Positions 33,230-41,456 of a DNA stretch of 49,445 bases are shown here, piece after piece. Location: positions 1 through 49,445 of the forward strand of contig JAHFQW010000011.1 of assembly GCA_023259115.1 (NCBI GenBank), in the 5' to 3' direction. Numbering within the stretch: the first letter of the stretch is position 1; each line of letters starts with the position of its first letter. Origin of the DNA: an archaeon (GTDB lineage Archaea; Nanobdellota; Nanobdellia; Woesearchaeales; GW2011-AR9). Under the pieces are notes generated by a model. It searched no databases. It was given only the letters and a program-made list of their open reading frames with translations, and was not told where the DNA came from. The position numbers were made by a program, and so were the translations under genes.

Positions 33230-34069
33230 ATGGTAAGCCTTGTAAAAAAACAACTCGTACAAAAGCTCACCGCCGAAATCAAAGATTATCCTATTGTGGG
33301 TATCGTTAACTTACAAAATTTACCTGCGCAGCAATACCAAAACATGCGTAAGACCCTTGCAAAAAAAGGCGTTGTTATTCGCATGGCCAGAAAACGTCTA
33401 TTACAACGCGCCCTAGACGAATCCAAAAAAGCAAATATCGAACAATTAAAAGCCAAAATCAAAGGCGTTCCTGCGGTTATTCTAAGTAAAGACAACCCTT
33501 TTACGTTATACGCAACTATTCAAAAAAACAAATCCATCGCGCCCGCCAAAGCCGGCCAGATCGCTCCACGTGATATTGTTGTCAAAGCCGGTGCTACCAG
33601 TTTCGCTCCCGGACCTATCATTTCCGAATTAGCCGCTGTTGGAATTAAAACTAAAGTAGAAGCAGGAAAATTAGCCATCATGGCGGATACAACTGTCGCC
33701 AAAGAAGGCCAATCAATCACCTCAAAACTCGCCGAAGTATTAAAACGTCTCGATATCAAACCCATGGAAATTGGCTTAGATCTCGTCTCCGTTTGGGAAA
33801 ACGGCCTAGTCTTTGACGCCAAAGAATTACACATTGACGAAGCAGAATTTGCCGCAAACATTACCCAAGCTGCCACATGGGCAATGAATTTAGCCGTGGA
33901 AACTTGTTACTTAAGCAAAGACACCACCGACACGATTTTACAAAAAGCTTATCGTGATGCCAAGGCCGTAGCCATGGAAGCAGCATACCTCACAGAAGAA
34001 ACTAAAGATGAATTACTCGCACGCTCTGAACAACAAGCTCTCTCTGTAAAAGAAGAAGCAAACTTGTAA
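33230..34069 (+). CDS. rplP0: Ribosomal protein L10 / P0 (uL10)
   Basis: This 279-residue stalk base protein has the N-terminal L10 domain (about 1-110, YPIVGIVNLQNLPAQQYQNM, RMARKRLLQRAL) and the archaeal insertion domain (about 110-190, AGATSFAPGPIISELAAVGI). The C-terminal helices (about 210-270) bind P1/L12 dimers. It is shorter than most P0 proteins (~330) and lacks the usual acidic LFG-type tail, which here remains only on the L12 protein. Confidence 0.95.
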   Translation: MVSLVKKQLVQKLTAEIKDYPIVGIVNLQNLPAQQYQNMRKTLAKKGVVIRMARKRLLQRALDESKKANIEQLKAKIKGVPAVILSKDNPFTLYATIQKNKSIAPAKAGQIAPRDIVVKAGATSFAPGPIISELAAVGIKTKVEAGKLAIMADTTVAKEGQSITSKLAEVLKRLDIKPMEIGLDLVSVWENGLVFDAKELHIDEAEFAANITQAATWAMNLAVETCYLSKDTTDTILQKAYRDAKAVAMEAAYLTEETKDELLARSEQQALSVKEEANL

Positions 34070-34150
34070 ACAGAATTGTTTAAAGAAGAAACAAAAAATA
34101 GAAGAAAATAAAAAACAAAAAAAATAACATTAACTAAGGAGGAAACTACC

Positions 34151-34462
34151 ATGGAATACATTTACGCCGCCATGCTGCTTCACAAAGCAGGAAAAGAAAT
34201 TACGGAAGCACACGTTAAAGCTGTGCTAACCGCTGCGGGTGTTCACGCTGATGACGCTCGTGTAAAAGCTCTCGTTGCCGCTCTACAAGGAGTAGACATC
34301 GCTGAAGCAATTAAAAAAGCTGCAATGGCCGCTCCCGTCGCCGTAGCTGCTGCACCTGCCGCCAGTAGTGCTGCACCTAAGAAAGACGAAGGAAAAGCAA
34401 AAGAAGAAGCAAAGAAATCTGAAGAAGCAGCTGCTGCAGGTCTTGGCGCCCTCTTTGGGTAA
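34151..34462 (+). CDS. rpl12: Ribosomal protein P1/L12 (archaeal type)
   Basis: This 103-residue acidic stalk protein has the helical dimerisation domain ([19 protein letters not shown]), the Ala-rich hinge and the conserved tail AAGLGALFG that recruits translation GTPases. A strong GGAGG ribosome-binding site precedes ATG. Length is normal. Confidence 0.96.
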   Translation: MEYIYAAMLLHKAGKEITEAHVKAVLTAAGVHADDARVKALVAALQGVDIAEAIKKAAMAAPVAVAAAPAASSAAPKKDEGKAKEEAKKSEEAAAAGLGALFG

Positions 34463-34471
34463 GACCAGTAG

Positions 34472-34500
34472 TTTATTTTTTTCTTCTTTTTTTAAATTTT
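34472..34500 (+). terminator. T-rich terminator after the stalk operon
   Basis: A tract of mostly T residues (two runs of seven) begins about 10 nt after the L12 stop. Confidence 0.55.
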
Positions 34501-34596
34501 AATCTTATAATCCATTCAAAACAAACAAACATTATAAACAAGCATTAGATAGTAAAAAAATAGTAGAAACGTAACACACCAAAAGAGTGACCAGAA

Positions 34597-35478
34597 ATGG
34601 AGGAAAATTCCCAACAATCGCCTGAACTTCGGCAAGAATTCGTGCAAAAGAAAAAAGAACTCTTAACTCTGCGTTCACAACTCAACGAAATTCACACTCA
34701 AAAAGAATCCATTTTTCATCAACTTCGTGCCACAAGAGATAAAATTCGCGCTCGTTCTTCTCAAATATCCAAACTCAAACAAGAGCGTGACAGCCTAACC
34801 GGCGAAGTCAAACAGCTCAAGAATGAACGTGAAAAATTACACGTTCAAGTGCAAGAGAAGTCTTTTGTAAAAAAAGAAGTCGACGAAAAACAAAAACAAT
34901 TTCAAGGTCCATCTACCTATCAAGAATCTCCCGGTCAATTGAAACGTCAAATCGATGCGCTTGAGCGCAAGATAGAAACCGAAGTCATGGCGTTCACCAA
35001 AGAACAGCAATTGACCAAGACTCTCAAAGAAATGCGGGCGCGATATAAAGAAATTCAGCAAAAACAACAAGCCAAAACCGCCGTGTTAAAAGAAGCCAAC
35101 ACCATTAACGCCGATTTCTCTCAAGTGCGCCGTGAAGCGCATGAAACTCATAAACTCGTGCAAGATAAAGCCCAACAATCCCAACAGCGTCATGAACAAT
35201 TAACCACCTTAGTTGAAGAAATCAAAGCACTGCGCGTAGAAGAAAAACCACTTGAAGCCAAAATCAAAGAATATCGCACCAAAATGGATGAGTTAAAAAA
35301 AACTCTTGACGAAAATTCTAAACGTGTCGATGAGTTAGCCAAATTATTTCAAGAAGAAGAACAAAAAAGCTTCAAAGATCGTGCCAAAGAAAAAACCGTT
35401 GAAGTACAGGAAAAACTCAAAAAAGGCAAGAAATTAACCACCGAAGACATCTTAGCATTTCAAGCATTAAAAGATTAA
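34597..35478 (+). CDS. Archaeal coiled-coil protein (COG1340-like)
   Basis: This 293-residue protein is almost wholly charged coiled coil (heptad Leu, Lys/Glu-rich from about 15 to 255) and ends VQEKLKKGKKLTTEDILAFQ, the conserved tail of archaeal COG1340-type proteins often placed near ribosomal genes. Members are thought to associate with ribosomes or RNA, but the role is not established. A TTATAAA element is at 34532-34538; the leader is about 40 nt. Confidence 0.78.
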   Translation: MEENSQQSPELRQEFVQKKKELLTLRSQLNEIHTQKESIFHQLRATRDKIRARSSQISKLKQERDSLTGEVKQLKNEREKLHVQVQEKSFVKKEVDEKQKQFQGPSTYQESPGQLKRQIDALERKIETEVMAFTKEQQLTKTLKEMRARYKEIQQKQQAKTAVLKEANTINADFSQVRREAHETHKLVQDKAQQSQQRHEQLTTLVEEIKALRVEEKPLEAKIKEYRTKMDELKKTLDENSKRVDELAKLFQEEEQKSFKDRAKEKTVEVQEKLKKGKKLTTEDILAFQALKD

Positions 35479-35591
35479 ACAGATAAAGTATTCAACACTA
35501 GTTTCTCAAAAAATTAGTGCAAGAAGGTCGTTTAGAGAAAAGAGATAGTAATTATTATTTGACTTGTTAATCCCTTTTATACCATTCTTCC

Positions 35592-36146
35592 TCATTCCAT
35601 CTTCCCCAGTAGATCTGCTTTCGAAATAATCCCTCGCACTTCTCCTCTCTCCATCACTAAGATTGCTGGATTATCTTTCAATAACACAGATAACGTGCGA
35701 AACCCCGTATTCATCGCAACCATCGGAGGAATTTCTTCCATCACCTCACTCACCCTCAATTTCCCCAATCGTTCCGGATGCTCCGCCATCGTATCTAAGA
35801 TTGCTCTCTCGGAGATCATCCCGCATACATGCTTGCCCGAATCCATCACCGGCATTTGCGAAATACCTTTCTGTCTCAATATTTTAATCACCTCTTTCAC
35901 CGCATCATTCAAAGAAGCAAAAGCCACTCTCTGATGCATCACATCTTTCGCTTTCAACTCTTTTTGTTCTTCCACATTCTCAAGGGCTCCAAAAATCTGC
36001 TCCGCACGTGTATACGTTGGATCAAGTAAGCCCGCCTCAATTTTTGCAATCAAACTCTGCGACACTCCCGCACGCTTTGCTAATTCTTGCTGGGTGAGAT
36101 GATACTTTTTACGTAATCGTTTGATTTCATCCAAAGTCTTAGTCAT
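35592..36146 (-). CDS. HTH-Xre plus CBS-pair regulator
   Basis: This 184-residue protein joins an N-terminal Xre helix-turn-helix (about 8-55: LTQQELAKRAGVSQSLIAKIEAG) with two CBS domains (about 66-182: KDVMHQRVAFA, GKHVCGMISERAIL, then VSEVMEEIPPMVA and GEVRGIISKADLL). CBS pairs bind adenosyl nucleotides, so it probably senses energy or SAM/AMP levels. Next to metK this is suggestive. A TATA-like element near 36176-36183 lies about 33 nt before ATG. Confidence 0.88.
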   Translation of the reverse strand: MTKTLDEIKRLRKKYHLTQQELAKRAGVSQSLIAKIEAGLLDPTYTRAEQIFGALENVEEQKELKAKDVMHQRVAFASLNDAVKEVIKILRQKGISQMPVMDSGKHVCGMISERAILDTMAEHPERLGKLRVSEVMEEIPPMVAMNTGFRTLSVLLKDNPAILVMERGEVRGIISKADLLGKME

Positions 36147-36265
36147 ATAATTATAACTTCCGCTAGCTCTAGAATATAAAACTTATGCAATTATTCCAAT
36201 ACGAATATTTCTCTCAAGATTCTTTATATATCTCTCCCCCGAAAACATCATTGGAGGAATAGAAA

Positions 36266-36625
36266 ATGGATTTACTTCAACGAATACAACAATACGATAA
36301 TACGCAAACCCGTAATTTACCCCGAGATCAACGTCAAGTATCTGCCCGTGCACTTAGCGGTATATTAGAAATCGCCTTGCAGCAAGATAGTGTACCTCAA
36401 TTATCCTCATTCACCTACGGTGTACATCTTGCCGCCGAATTGCGAGGCAATACCGCCTATGCTCGAGAGCAAGCTCTCCTTCTTGCTCAGCAATATAACC
36501 AAAAAACACGCGATGATGCCTCTCAGATTAAAGAACTCACTTTCTTTGAGGAGGGCCATCGCATTGGTGTTTATAATCTCAAAGCCGGCCTGTATCAGTC
36601 AGCCCCTGCTACACCACCACAGTAA
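36266..36625 (+). CDS. Hypothetical protein, 119 residues
   Basis: A GGAGG ribosome-binding site (36252-36256) and a TATA box at 36223-36230 support this gene. The protein is helical, Gln/Ala-rich, without signal, membrane helix or cysteines. No family recognised. It precedes metK by 85 nt and may be co-transcribed. Confidence 0.6.
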   Translation: MDLLQRIQQYDNTQTRNLPRDQRQVSARALSGILEIALQQDSVPQLSSFTYGVHLAAELRGNTAYAREQALLLAQQYNQKTRDDASQIKELTFFEEGHRIGVYNLKAGLYQSAPATPPQ

Positions 36626-36710
36626 TAAGAACCATATATAATAACTATTAAAAAAAATAAAATAAGTAATATAAAAAGATAATAAAATAAAAATTAAAGA
36701 GGAAAACCAC

Positions 36711-37874
36711 ATGACACAAAATTATTTATTTACCAGCGAATCCGTAACCGAGGGGCACCCTGATAAAATTTGTGACCAAATCTCGGACGCCGTTCTCGAT
36801 GCCATCTACAAAGATGACCCCCAAGCTCGTGTCGCTGTCGAATGCCTCACCAAAACCGGCTTCGTTGTTGTCGCCGGAGAAGTCACAACCAAAACCTACG
36901 TTGATGTGCAAAAAATTGTCCGCGAGACCATTCTTGAAATCGGTTATGACAAACCAGACTACGGCTTTGAAGGTTCCACCTGTGGTGTACTTGTTGCTCT
37001 CTCCGAACAATCTCCTGACATTTCCCAAGGAGTAACCGAAGGAGAAGGTTTGCATCAAGAACAAGGTGCCGGCGACCAGGGTTTAATGTTTGGCTTTGCT
37101 TGTAACGAAACACCTGAACTCATGCCCCTTCCTATTATGCTCGCCCATAAATTAACCCAGCGTCTAGCATCTGCCCGAAAACGTGGCGAATTATGGTATC
37201 TGCGTCCCGATGGGAAATCACAAGTAACCATAGAATACGAAAATAATAAACCCAAACGCGTTGATGCCGTGGTTATCTCCACCCAACATCATCCTGATAT
37301 CGATTTAGAAACCATTCGCCGTGATTTGGTTGAAAAAATCATCAAACCAATTTGCCATGAATGGGTTGACACAAATACAAAATACTTCATCAACCCCACC
37401 GGTAGATTCGTTATTGGCGGCCCCGTGGGTGACGCAGGTGTCACTGGAAGAAAAATCATCGTGGACACCTATGGCGGGTATGGACGACATGGCGGTGGCG
37501 CGTTGAGTGGAAAAGATCCCACCAAAGTAGATCGCTCTGCGTGTTATATGGGCCGCTACATTGCCAAAAACATCGTTGCCGCAAACCTAGCCGACAAATG
37601 CGAAGTGCAATTAGCCTACGCCATTGGTGTTGCTCAACCCGTATCAATTTACGTTCAAACATTTGGCACTAATAAAATCCCTGAAGAAAAAATATCTGAA
37701 ATTGTCAAAAAGAACTTCAACTGCACCCCCAAAGGCATCATTGACACATTAAATCTTCGCAGGCCTATCTACAAAAAAACCGCAAGTTATGGACATTTTG
37801 GCCGAAACGATCCTGATTTCACATGGGAGAAGACAGATAAAGCTGACCTATTGCGCAAAGAAGCAGGTTTATAA
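36711..37874 (+). CDS. metK: S-adenosylmethionine synthase, bacterial type
   Basis: This 387-residue enzyme makes SAM from methionine and ATP. It carries the bacterial/eukaryotic signatures [32 protein letters not shown] and [20 protein letters not shown]. Most archaea use a quite different MAT (about 400 residues, without these motifs). The gene is intact with all catalytic His/Asp/Lys positions visible, so it is a working bacterial-type enzyme gained by transfer. A GAGGAA ribosome-binding site precedes ATG. Confidence 0.96.
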   Translation: MTQNYLFTSESVTEGHPDKICDQISDAVLDAIYKDDPQARVAVECLTKTGFVVVAGEVTTKTYVDVQKIVRETILEIGYDKPDYGFEGSTCGVLVALSEQSPDISQGVTEGEGLHQEQGAGDQGLMFGFACNETPELMPLPIMLAHKLTQRLASARKRGELWYLRPDGKSQVTIEYENNKPKRVDAVVISTQHHPDIDLETIRRDLVEKIIKPICHEWVDTNTKYFINPTGRFVIGGPVGDAGVTGRKIIVDTYGGYGRHGGGALSGKDPTKVDRSACYMGRYIAKNIVAANLADKCEVQLAYAIGVAQPVSIYVQTFGTNKIPEEKISEIVKKNFNCTPKGIIDTLNLRRPIYKKTASYGHFGRNDPDFTWEKTDKADLLRKEAGL

Positions 37875-38018
37875 CCATTTTCTTTGACTCATTAATAAAG
37901 CTTGGCCTGTTAAATGCACTTTTTATCTTTCTTCTAACTTTTATTCATTCTATCTCTCTACTTCAAGCCCCTAATTACGCAAAGCTTATAAATCTCAATC
38001 TCCTACTTCACTAAAAAC

Positions 38019-38042
38019 AGACTAACCGTAAAATGGTAGTCT
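38019..38042 (+). promoter_or_regulatory. 5'-leader hairpin of the beta-helix lipoprotein gene
   Basis: AGACTA...TAGTCT with inner CC/GG pairs forms a hairpin with one bulged A at the very start of the predicted mRNA (TATA element at 37985-37993, start near 38016). A nine-A stretch and the AAGGTGA ribosome-binding site follow. It may protect or regulate the mRNA. The rest of 37875-38064 shows no gene. Confidence 0.4.
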
Positions 38043-38064
38043 AAAAAAAAAGAAAGGTGAAAAC

Positions 38065-39309
38065 ATGAAAAAAAGAACAATTCTCGCAAGCATCTTAGCT
38101 ATTATTTTAATAATCGTTGCTGGATGTAATGTAAAACCCGGTCAAGGCCTCTCCAGTAGCAATGCTGAACAAACCAACTTAGCTGGACAAGCAACGGCAA
38201 CTGAAGTAACCAATTGTAACGCCGATTCCGCTTGTAGTACCGTATACAAAAAATGTCTCAATGAACAATGCACTGGCTTAAAATCAAGATATGATTATTA
38301 CACATTAAAAATAAAGAAAAGACCTGTTTCTAAATCAGACTTTAGTTCATATACTAAATTTAAAAACGACTTCAAACAATGTGATAATGATTGTTATGAC
38401 TCCGCTCTGGCTGCAACTATCTACTATATCGCTCCCGGACCTGCACCTATAACATTAAAATGTGGTGATACCATTACCAGTGATACAATTCTTGCAAGTG
38501 ATATCACCTGTGGAAAATTAGGTCCTGGGTTATCCTTTGCTGCGGATAACGTTGTACTCGACTGTAATGGTCATGGCATTGCCGGTCCTCAAAATCTACA
38601 ATATACTCCAGGGTTAAGCGATGATGCCGCAAAAGCAGAAGCAAAAGCTATTGCCGGCACAGTTGGAATTAATATCGATAGCCATAAAGGAGTTACTCTT
38701 AAAAATTGTAACATCGAAGGCTTTTACAGTGGTATTTCCCTTCAATATGCCGACAACGCTAAAATCTTAAATAATGTGGTTAACCAAGCACAAGTAAGTG
38801 GCTTACGCATTTGGGTTACCAATACCGCAGAAGTCTCAGGGAACACATTTATGGGTGCATCAGGTAAAGAGTACCTTCAAGGAAATGGCGTCTGGATTGG
38901 CAACTCCGTTGATATTGCTTTAAAAAACAACATTATCAAAGATAACCCTCACGTAGGTATTATAATTGGGACTATAAGCGGTTCTGTAACCGGAAATACC
39001 ATTCAAAACAATGGTGGAAAAGGTCTTCAACTCGCTGGCACAAGTACTTTAGCAATAAACAACAACAACCTATGTAATAACAAAGAAGGAGATCTTTACT
39101 TTGCTCCCGGCAGTTATCCTCTTAGCAAAGGGGTTTTAAGTGGGACAGGGAACAAGCTTCAAAACATTGTAGCTTCCCCTACCGCATTATATGGTGTTGG
39201 TGTCCAAAAAGATTTTAAAACGATTCAAGAACTCTTGAATATCGTAGGCTGGCCAATGAAAGGAAAAGATTACACTCTGTGTAATCCAAGTGCAATCTCC
39301 ACCCCTTAA
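38065..39309 (+). CDS. Lipoprotein with right-handed beta-helix (NosD-like) domain
   Basis: This 414-residue protein has a leader (ILASILAIILIIVAGC) with a lipobox ending in C21. After a Cys-rich stretch (about 50-115) it has a parallel beta-helix (about 135-370) with the repeating PbH1 pattern ('..N.i...g.GI.l..s....i.gN.i..n'), seen at VVLDCNGHGIAG, VTLKNCNIEGFYSGI, AKILNNVVNQAQVSGL and GSVTGNTIQNNGGKG. Such surface proteins usually bind or cleave polysaccharide. The catalytic residues cannot be assigned. Confidence 0.85.
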   Translation: MKKRTILASILAIILIIVAGCNVKPGQGLSSSNAEQTNLAGQATATEVTNCNADSACSTVYKKCLNEQCTGLKSRYDYYTLKIKKRPVSKSDFSSYTKFKNDFKQCDNDCYDSALAATIYYIAPGPAPITLKCGDTITSDTILASDITCGKLGPGLSFAADNVVLDCNGHGIAGPQNLQYTPGLSDDAAKAEAKAIAGTVGINIDSHKGVTLKNCNIEGFYSGISLQYADNAKILNNVVNQAQVSGLRIWVTNTAEVSGNTFMGASGKEYLQGNGVWIGNSVDIALKNNIIKDNPHVGIIIGTISGSVTGNTIQNNGGKGLQLAGTSTLAINNNNLCNNKEGDLYFAPGSYPLSKGVLSGTGNKLQNIVASPTALYGVGVQKDFKTIQELLNIVGWPMKGKDYTLCNPSAISTP

Positions 39310-39342
39310 TTTTTTCTTTTTCTTTTTTTTTAATCTTTTTCT
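39310..39342 (+). terminator. T-rich terminator after the lipoprotein gene
   Basis: Repeated runs of four to nine T residues start one base after the stop. Confidence 0.6.
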
Positions 39343-39451
39343 ACAATAAACTTCTAACCTCTACCTAAAAATCCCTCTCCGCGAAAAATCATTCTTCCAA
39401 CAAATCAACAAGAATAATAACTCTCTATAACATTCCCCAATAACTCAAAAA

Positions 39452-39841
39452 TTACTTCTTCTCCATCTCTCGCAGCCACATCAATCCAATTCTCATCATC
39501 ATCTTATTAAACTTATCAGACAGACGATACATCTTCTTATACAAATCATAATCAATCAAACCCATACCTCGCATCGGTGTAAGAATTCGATCATAAAACT
39601 GCCTCTTATTATAAGACAATTTCTCCTCTTTGCCAAACGGCCCTCTCGCTTGTTCTCTCACCACCATCTCTCCATCATGCAACTTCTGCGCAAATACCCC
39701 CATCTCCGTTTTGCCAATCTGTCCTCCCTGTTGCTGCATATAGCGAATCAACAACTTCCCTACTACCTCTTGCTGTTCCGTTGCAAAAATCACTTTAAAA
39801 ATATCTTCAGGCAGATTGTCTTGATCAAAGAGGATAACCAT
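39452..39841 (-). CDS. Winged-helix-like regulator, 129 residues
   Basis: The protein has a helical core with the order expected of a winged helix (EVVGKLLIRYMQQQGG, KTEMGVFAQKL, then QFYDRILTPMRGMGLIDYD as recognition and wing) and a basic Met/Arg-rich C-terminal helix. The exact family is not clear. A TATA box at 39864-39871, 26.5 nt before ATG, supports the start. Confidence 0.55.
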   Translation of the reverse strand: MVILFDQDNLPEDIFKVIFATEQQEVVGKLLIRYMQQQGGQIGKTEMGVFAQKLHDGEMVVREQARGPFGKEEKLSYNKRQFYDRILTPMRGMGLIDYDLYKKMYRLSDKFNKMMMRIGLMWLREMEKK

Positions 39842-39863
39842 ACCTACTTATAGACGAAAACAC

Positions 39864-39871
39864 TTTATAAA
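39864..39871 (-). promoter_or_regulatory. TATA box of the 39841 gene
   Basis: TTTATAAA is centred 26.5 nt before the minus-strand ATG at 39841; leaderless. Confidence 0.6.
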
Positions 39872-39945
39872 TGTTACGTAAAAGGTATACTAGGATAGGA
39901 TTTTGAAAAACTATGCCCTGGCCTCAAAAATTAACCACCGCAACC

Positions 39946-39953
39946 TTTATAAA
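39946..39953 (+). promoter_or_regulatory. TATA box of rps17e
   Basis: TTTATAAA is centred 28.5 nt before the ATG at 39978; leaderless. Confidence 0.6.
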
Positions 39954-39977
39954 TAAACACTCTCCCAAATACAAAAC

Positions 39978-40166
39978 ATGGGAAGAATTAAAACCACTTA
40001 CTTAAAACGTAAAACCAAAGAGCTCTTCAAGCTTCATGGTGACAAATTTGCCACCGAGTTCACGCAGAATAAAACCATAACCAACGCCTATACTGATATT
40101 AAAAGTAAGAAATTACGCAACATCATCGCCGGTTATATGACACGTTTGAAACAAAAAGAACAATAA
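39978..40166 (+). CDS. rps17e: Ribosomal protein S17e (eS17)
   Basis: This 62-residue protein shows the S17e pattern: MGRIKTTYLKRKTKELF, the conserved FATEFTQNK, then KKLRNIIAGYMTRLK. It is a small-subunit protein found in archaea and eukaryotes and absent from bacteria, so it is one of the clearest lineage markers here. Length is normal for archaeal members. It stands alone with its own leaderless promoter. Confidence 0.94.
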   Translation: MGRIKTTYLKRKTKELFKLHGDKFATEFTQNKTITNAYTDIKSKKLRNIIAGYMTRLKQKEQ

Positions 40167-40223
40167 AGCATTTTCTTGTCACATAATCTCTTTCTCCCTT
40201 ACTCCTCACTTCTCGTAACGAAC

Positions 40224-40231
40224 CTATAAAT
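40224..40231 (+). promoter_or_regulatory. TATA box of the CrtC/AttH-like gene
   Basis: CTATAAAT is centred 26.5 nt before the ATG at 40254; leaderless. Confidence 0.55.
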
Positions 40232-40253
40232 ACCTCTCTCTAATAACTTCGTT

Positions 40254-41342
40254 ATGCATCCCACTCTCCTCAAACACTCCGCCTGGCTGCAACCCTATTC
40301 TACTCACAAACTGGACCCTATTCAAAAAAAATCCCTCTCCAGCCCCCAAGTTCTCTACCCCCTCGAAAATGCGCCAATTGAGTGGTGGTACTTCTCAGGT
40401 CATCTTCACACAAAAGATTCCACACAAGAATTTGGCTACGAATTCTGTATCTTTAAATTCCATCCTGTCGCCCTAGCCCATCACGCCCTTCCTCAATTCA
40501 TCGCACGGCCAATTCTTGTTTTACACCTCGCGCTCACCGACACCAAAAACAAAACCTTCTGGTTCACCCAAACCATCCCTTTAACCTACCAAATAAAAAA
40601 ATCAAAACTCAACATCTCCTTTGACCACACCTCCTTAACCTTAAATAAAACATTTCATCTCAAAACAAATCATGAAATCTCATTTGATTTGCAGCTCAAA
40701 CCCCTCAAAAAGCTCATCAAACAATACAATCATGGTTTTGAAATCATGTATAACAAACCCCAACATCGCACCTACTATGTAACTTATCCTCGTCTAGCCA
40801 CCCGTGGCACAATCAAAAAAGACAATCACACCTATCGCGTTCATGGCCAGAGCTGGTTCGATCATCAAAAAATGAATCTGCCAAAAAATTCCCCTCTGCA
40901 TGGCTGGGATTGGTTCAGTATTATGTTTGATGACTTCACAGAACTTATGCTCTTTGTCCTCAAATCAAAACGTGGCGTATTACATCAACACATGGGTGGA
41001 ACATACATCACCAAAAGTGGTCGCACCATCTCATTAAAACCAAAAGACATCCAAATAAAACCACTAACATATTGGCAGAGTCCTAAAACCAACATCACCT
41101 ATCCCTCAACCTGGCACTGCACCATTCCCTCCCTCTCCCTCACCTTCACCATAACTCCTCTTATTTTGAATCAAGAACTCTATAACAAAAAATTCAACCC
41201 TCTCACCTATTGGGAAGGTGCCTGTATCGTTAAAGGCACAAAATCTCATAAACCCCTTCATGGCAAATCTTATGTTGAATTAGTAGGCTATGACCAGCGT
41301 TGGCATACCACTCTACTGCATAAAGTATTCTCCTCTATCTAA
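40254..41342 (+). CDS. CrtC/AttH lipocalin-like hydrolase/hydratase
   Basis: This 362-residue protein has the paired lipocalin-like folds of the CrtC/AttH family: IEWWYFSGHL (about 42-51), GYEFCIFKFHP, then GQSWFDHQKM, HGWDWFSIMFDDFTELMLF and YWEGACIVKG plus YVELVGY near the end. The paired Trp/Asp motifs are the family core. Bacterial members include carotenoid 1,2-hydratase and secreted 'AttH' proteins. The archaeal copy has no signal peptide. The substrate is probably a hydrophobic isoprenoid, such as a carotenoid or lipid (inference). Confidence 0.85.
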   Translation: MHPTLLKHSAWLQPYSTHKLDPIQKKSLSSPQVLYPLENAPIEWWYFSGHLHTKDSTQEFGYEFCIFKFHPVALAHHALPQFIARPILVLHLALTDTKNKTFWFTQTIPLTYQIKKSKLNISFDHTSLTLNKTFHLKTNHEISFDLQLKPLKKLIKQYNHGFEIMYNKPQHRTYYVTYPRLATRGTIKKDNHTYRVHGQSWFDHQKMNLPKNSPLHGWDWFSIMFDDFTELMLFVLKSKRGVLHQHMGGTYITKSGRTISLKPKDIQIKPLTYWQSPKTNITYPSTWHCTIPSLSLTFTITPLILNQELYNKKFNPLTYWEGACIVKGTKSHKPLHGKSYVELVGYDQRWHTTLLHKVFSSI

Positions 41343-41425
41343 TATCCCCTAAAAGCTTCTTTTATGAAAACAAATACAACACAAATATTTCTCCCCCTAT
41401 TCCTCTCATTTTAATCTCCTAAACC

Positions 41426-41433
41426 TTTATAAA
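41426..41433 (+). promoter_or_regulatory. TATA box of the aIF2 gamma gene
   Basis: TTTATAAA is centred 27.5 nt before the ATG at 41457 but only 15.5 nt before the ATG at 41445, so it favours the later start. Confidence 0.6.
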
Positions 41434-41456
41434 TAAACCATTCTATGACCCTCTCA

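Noticed and set aside
35592-37874. A SAM riboswitch before metK
   Set aside because: The 85 nt before metK are almost only A and T with no stable stem; no riboswitch core is visible.
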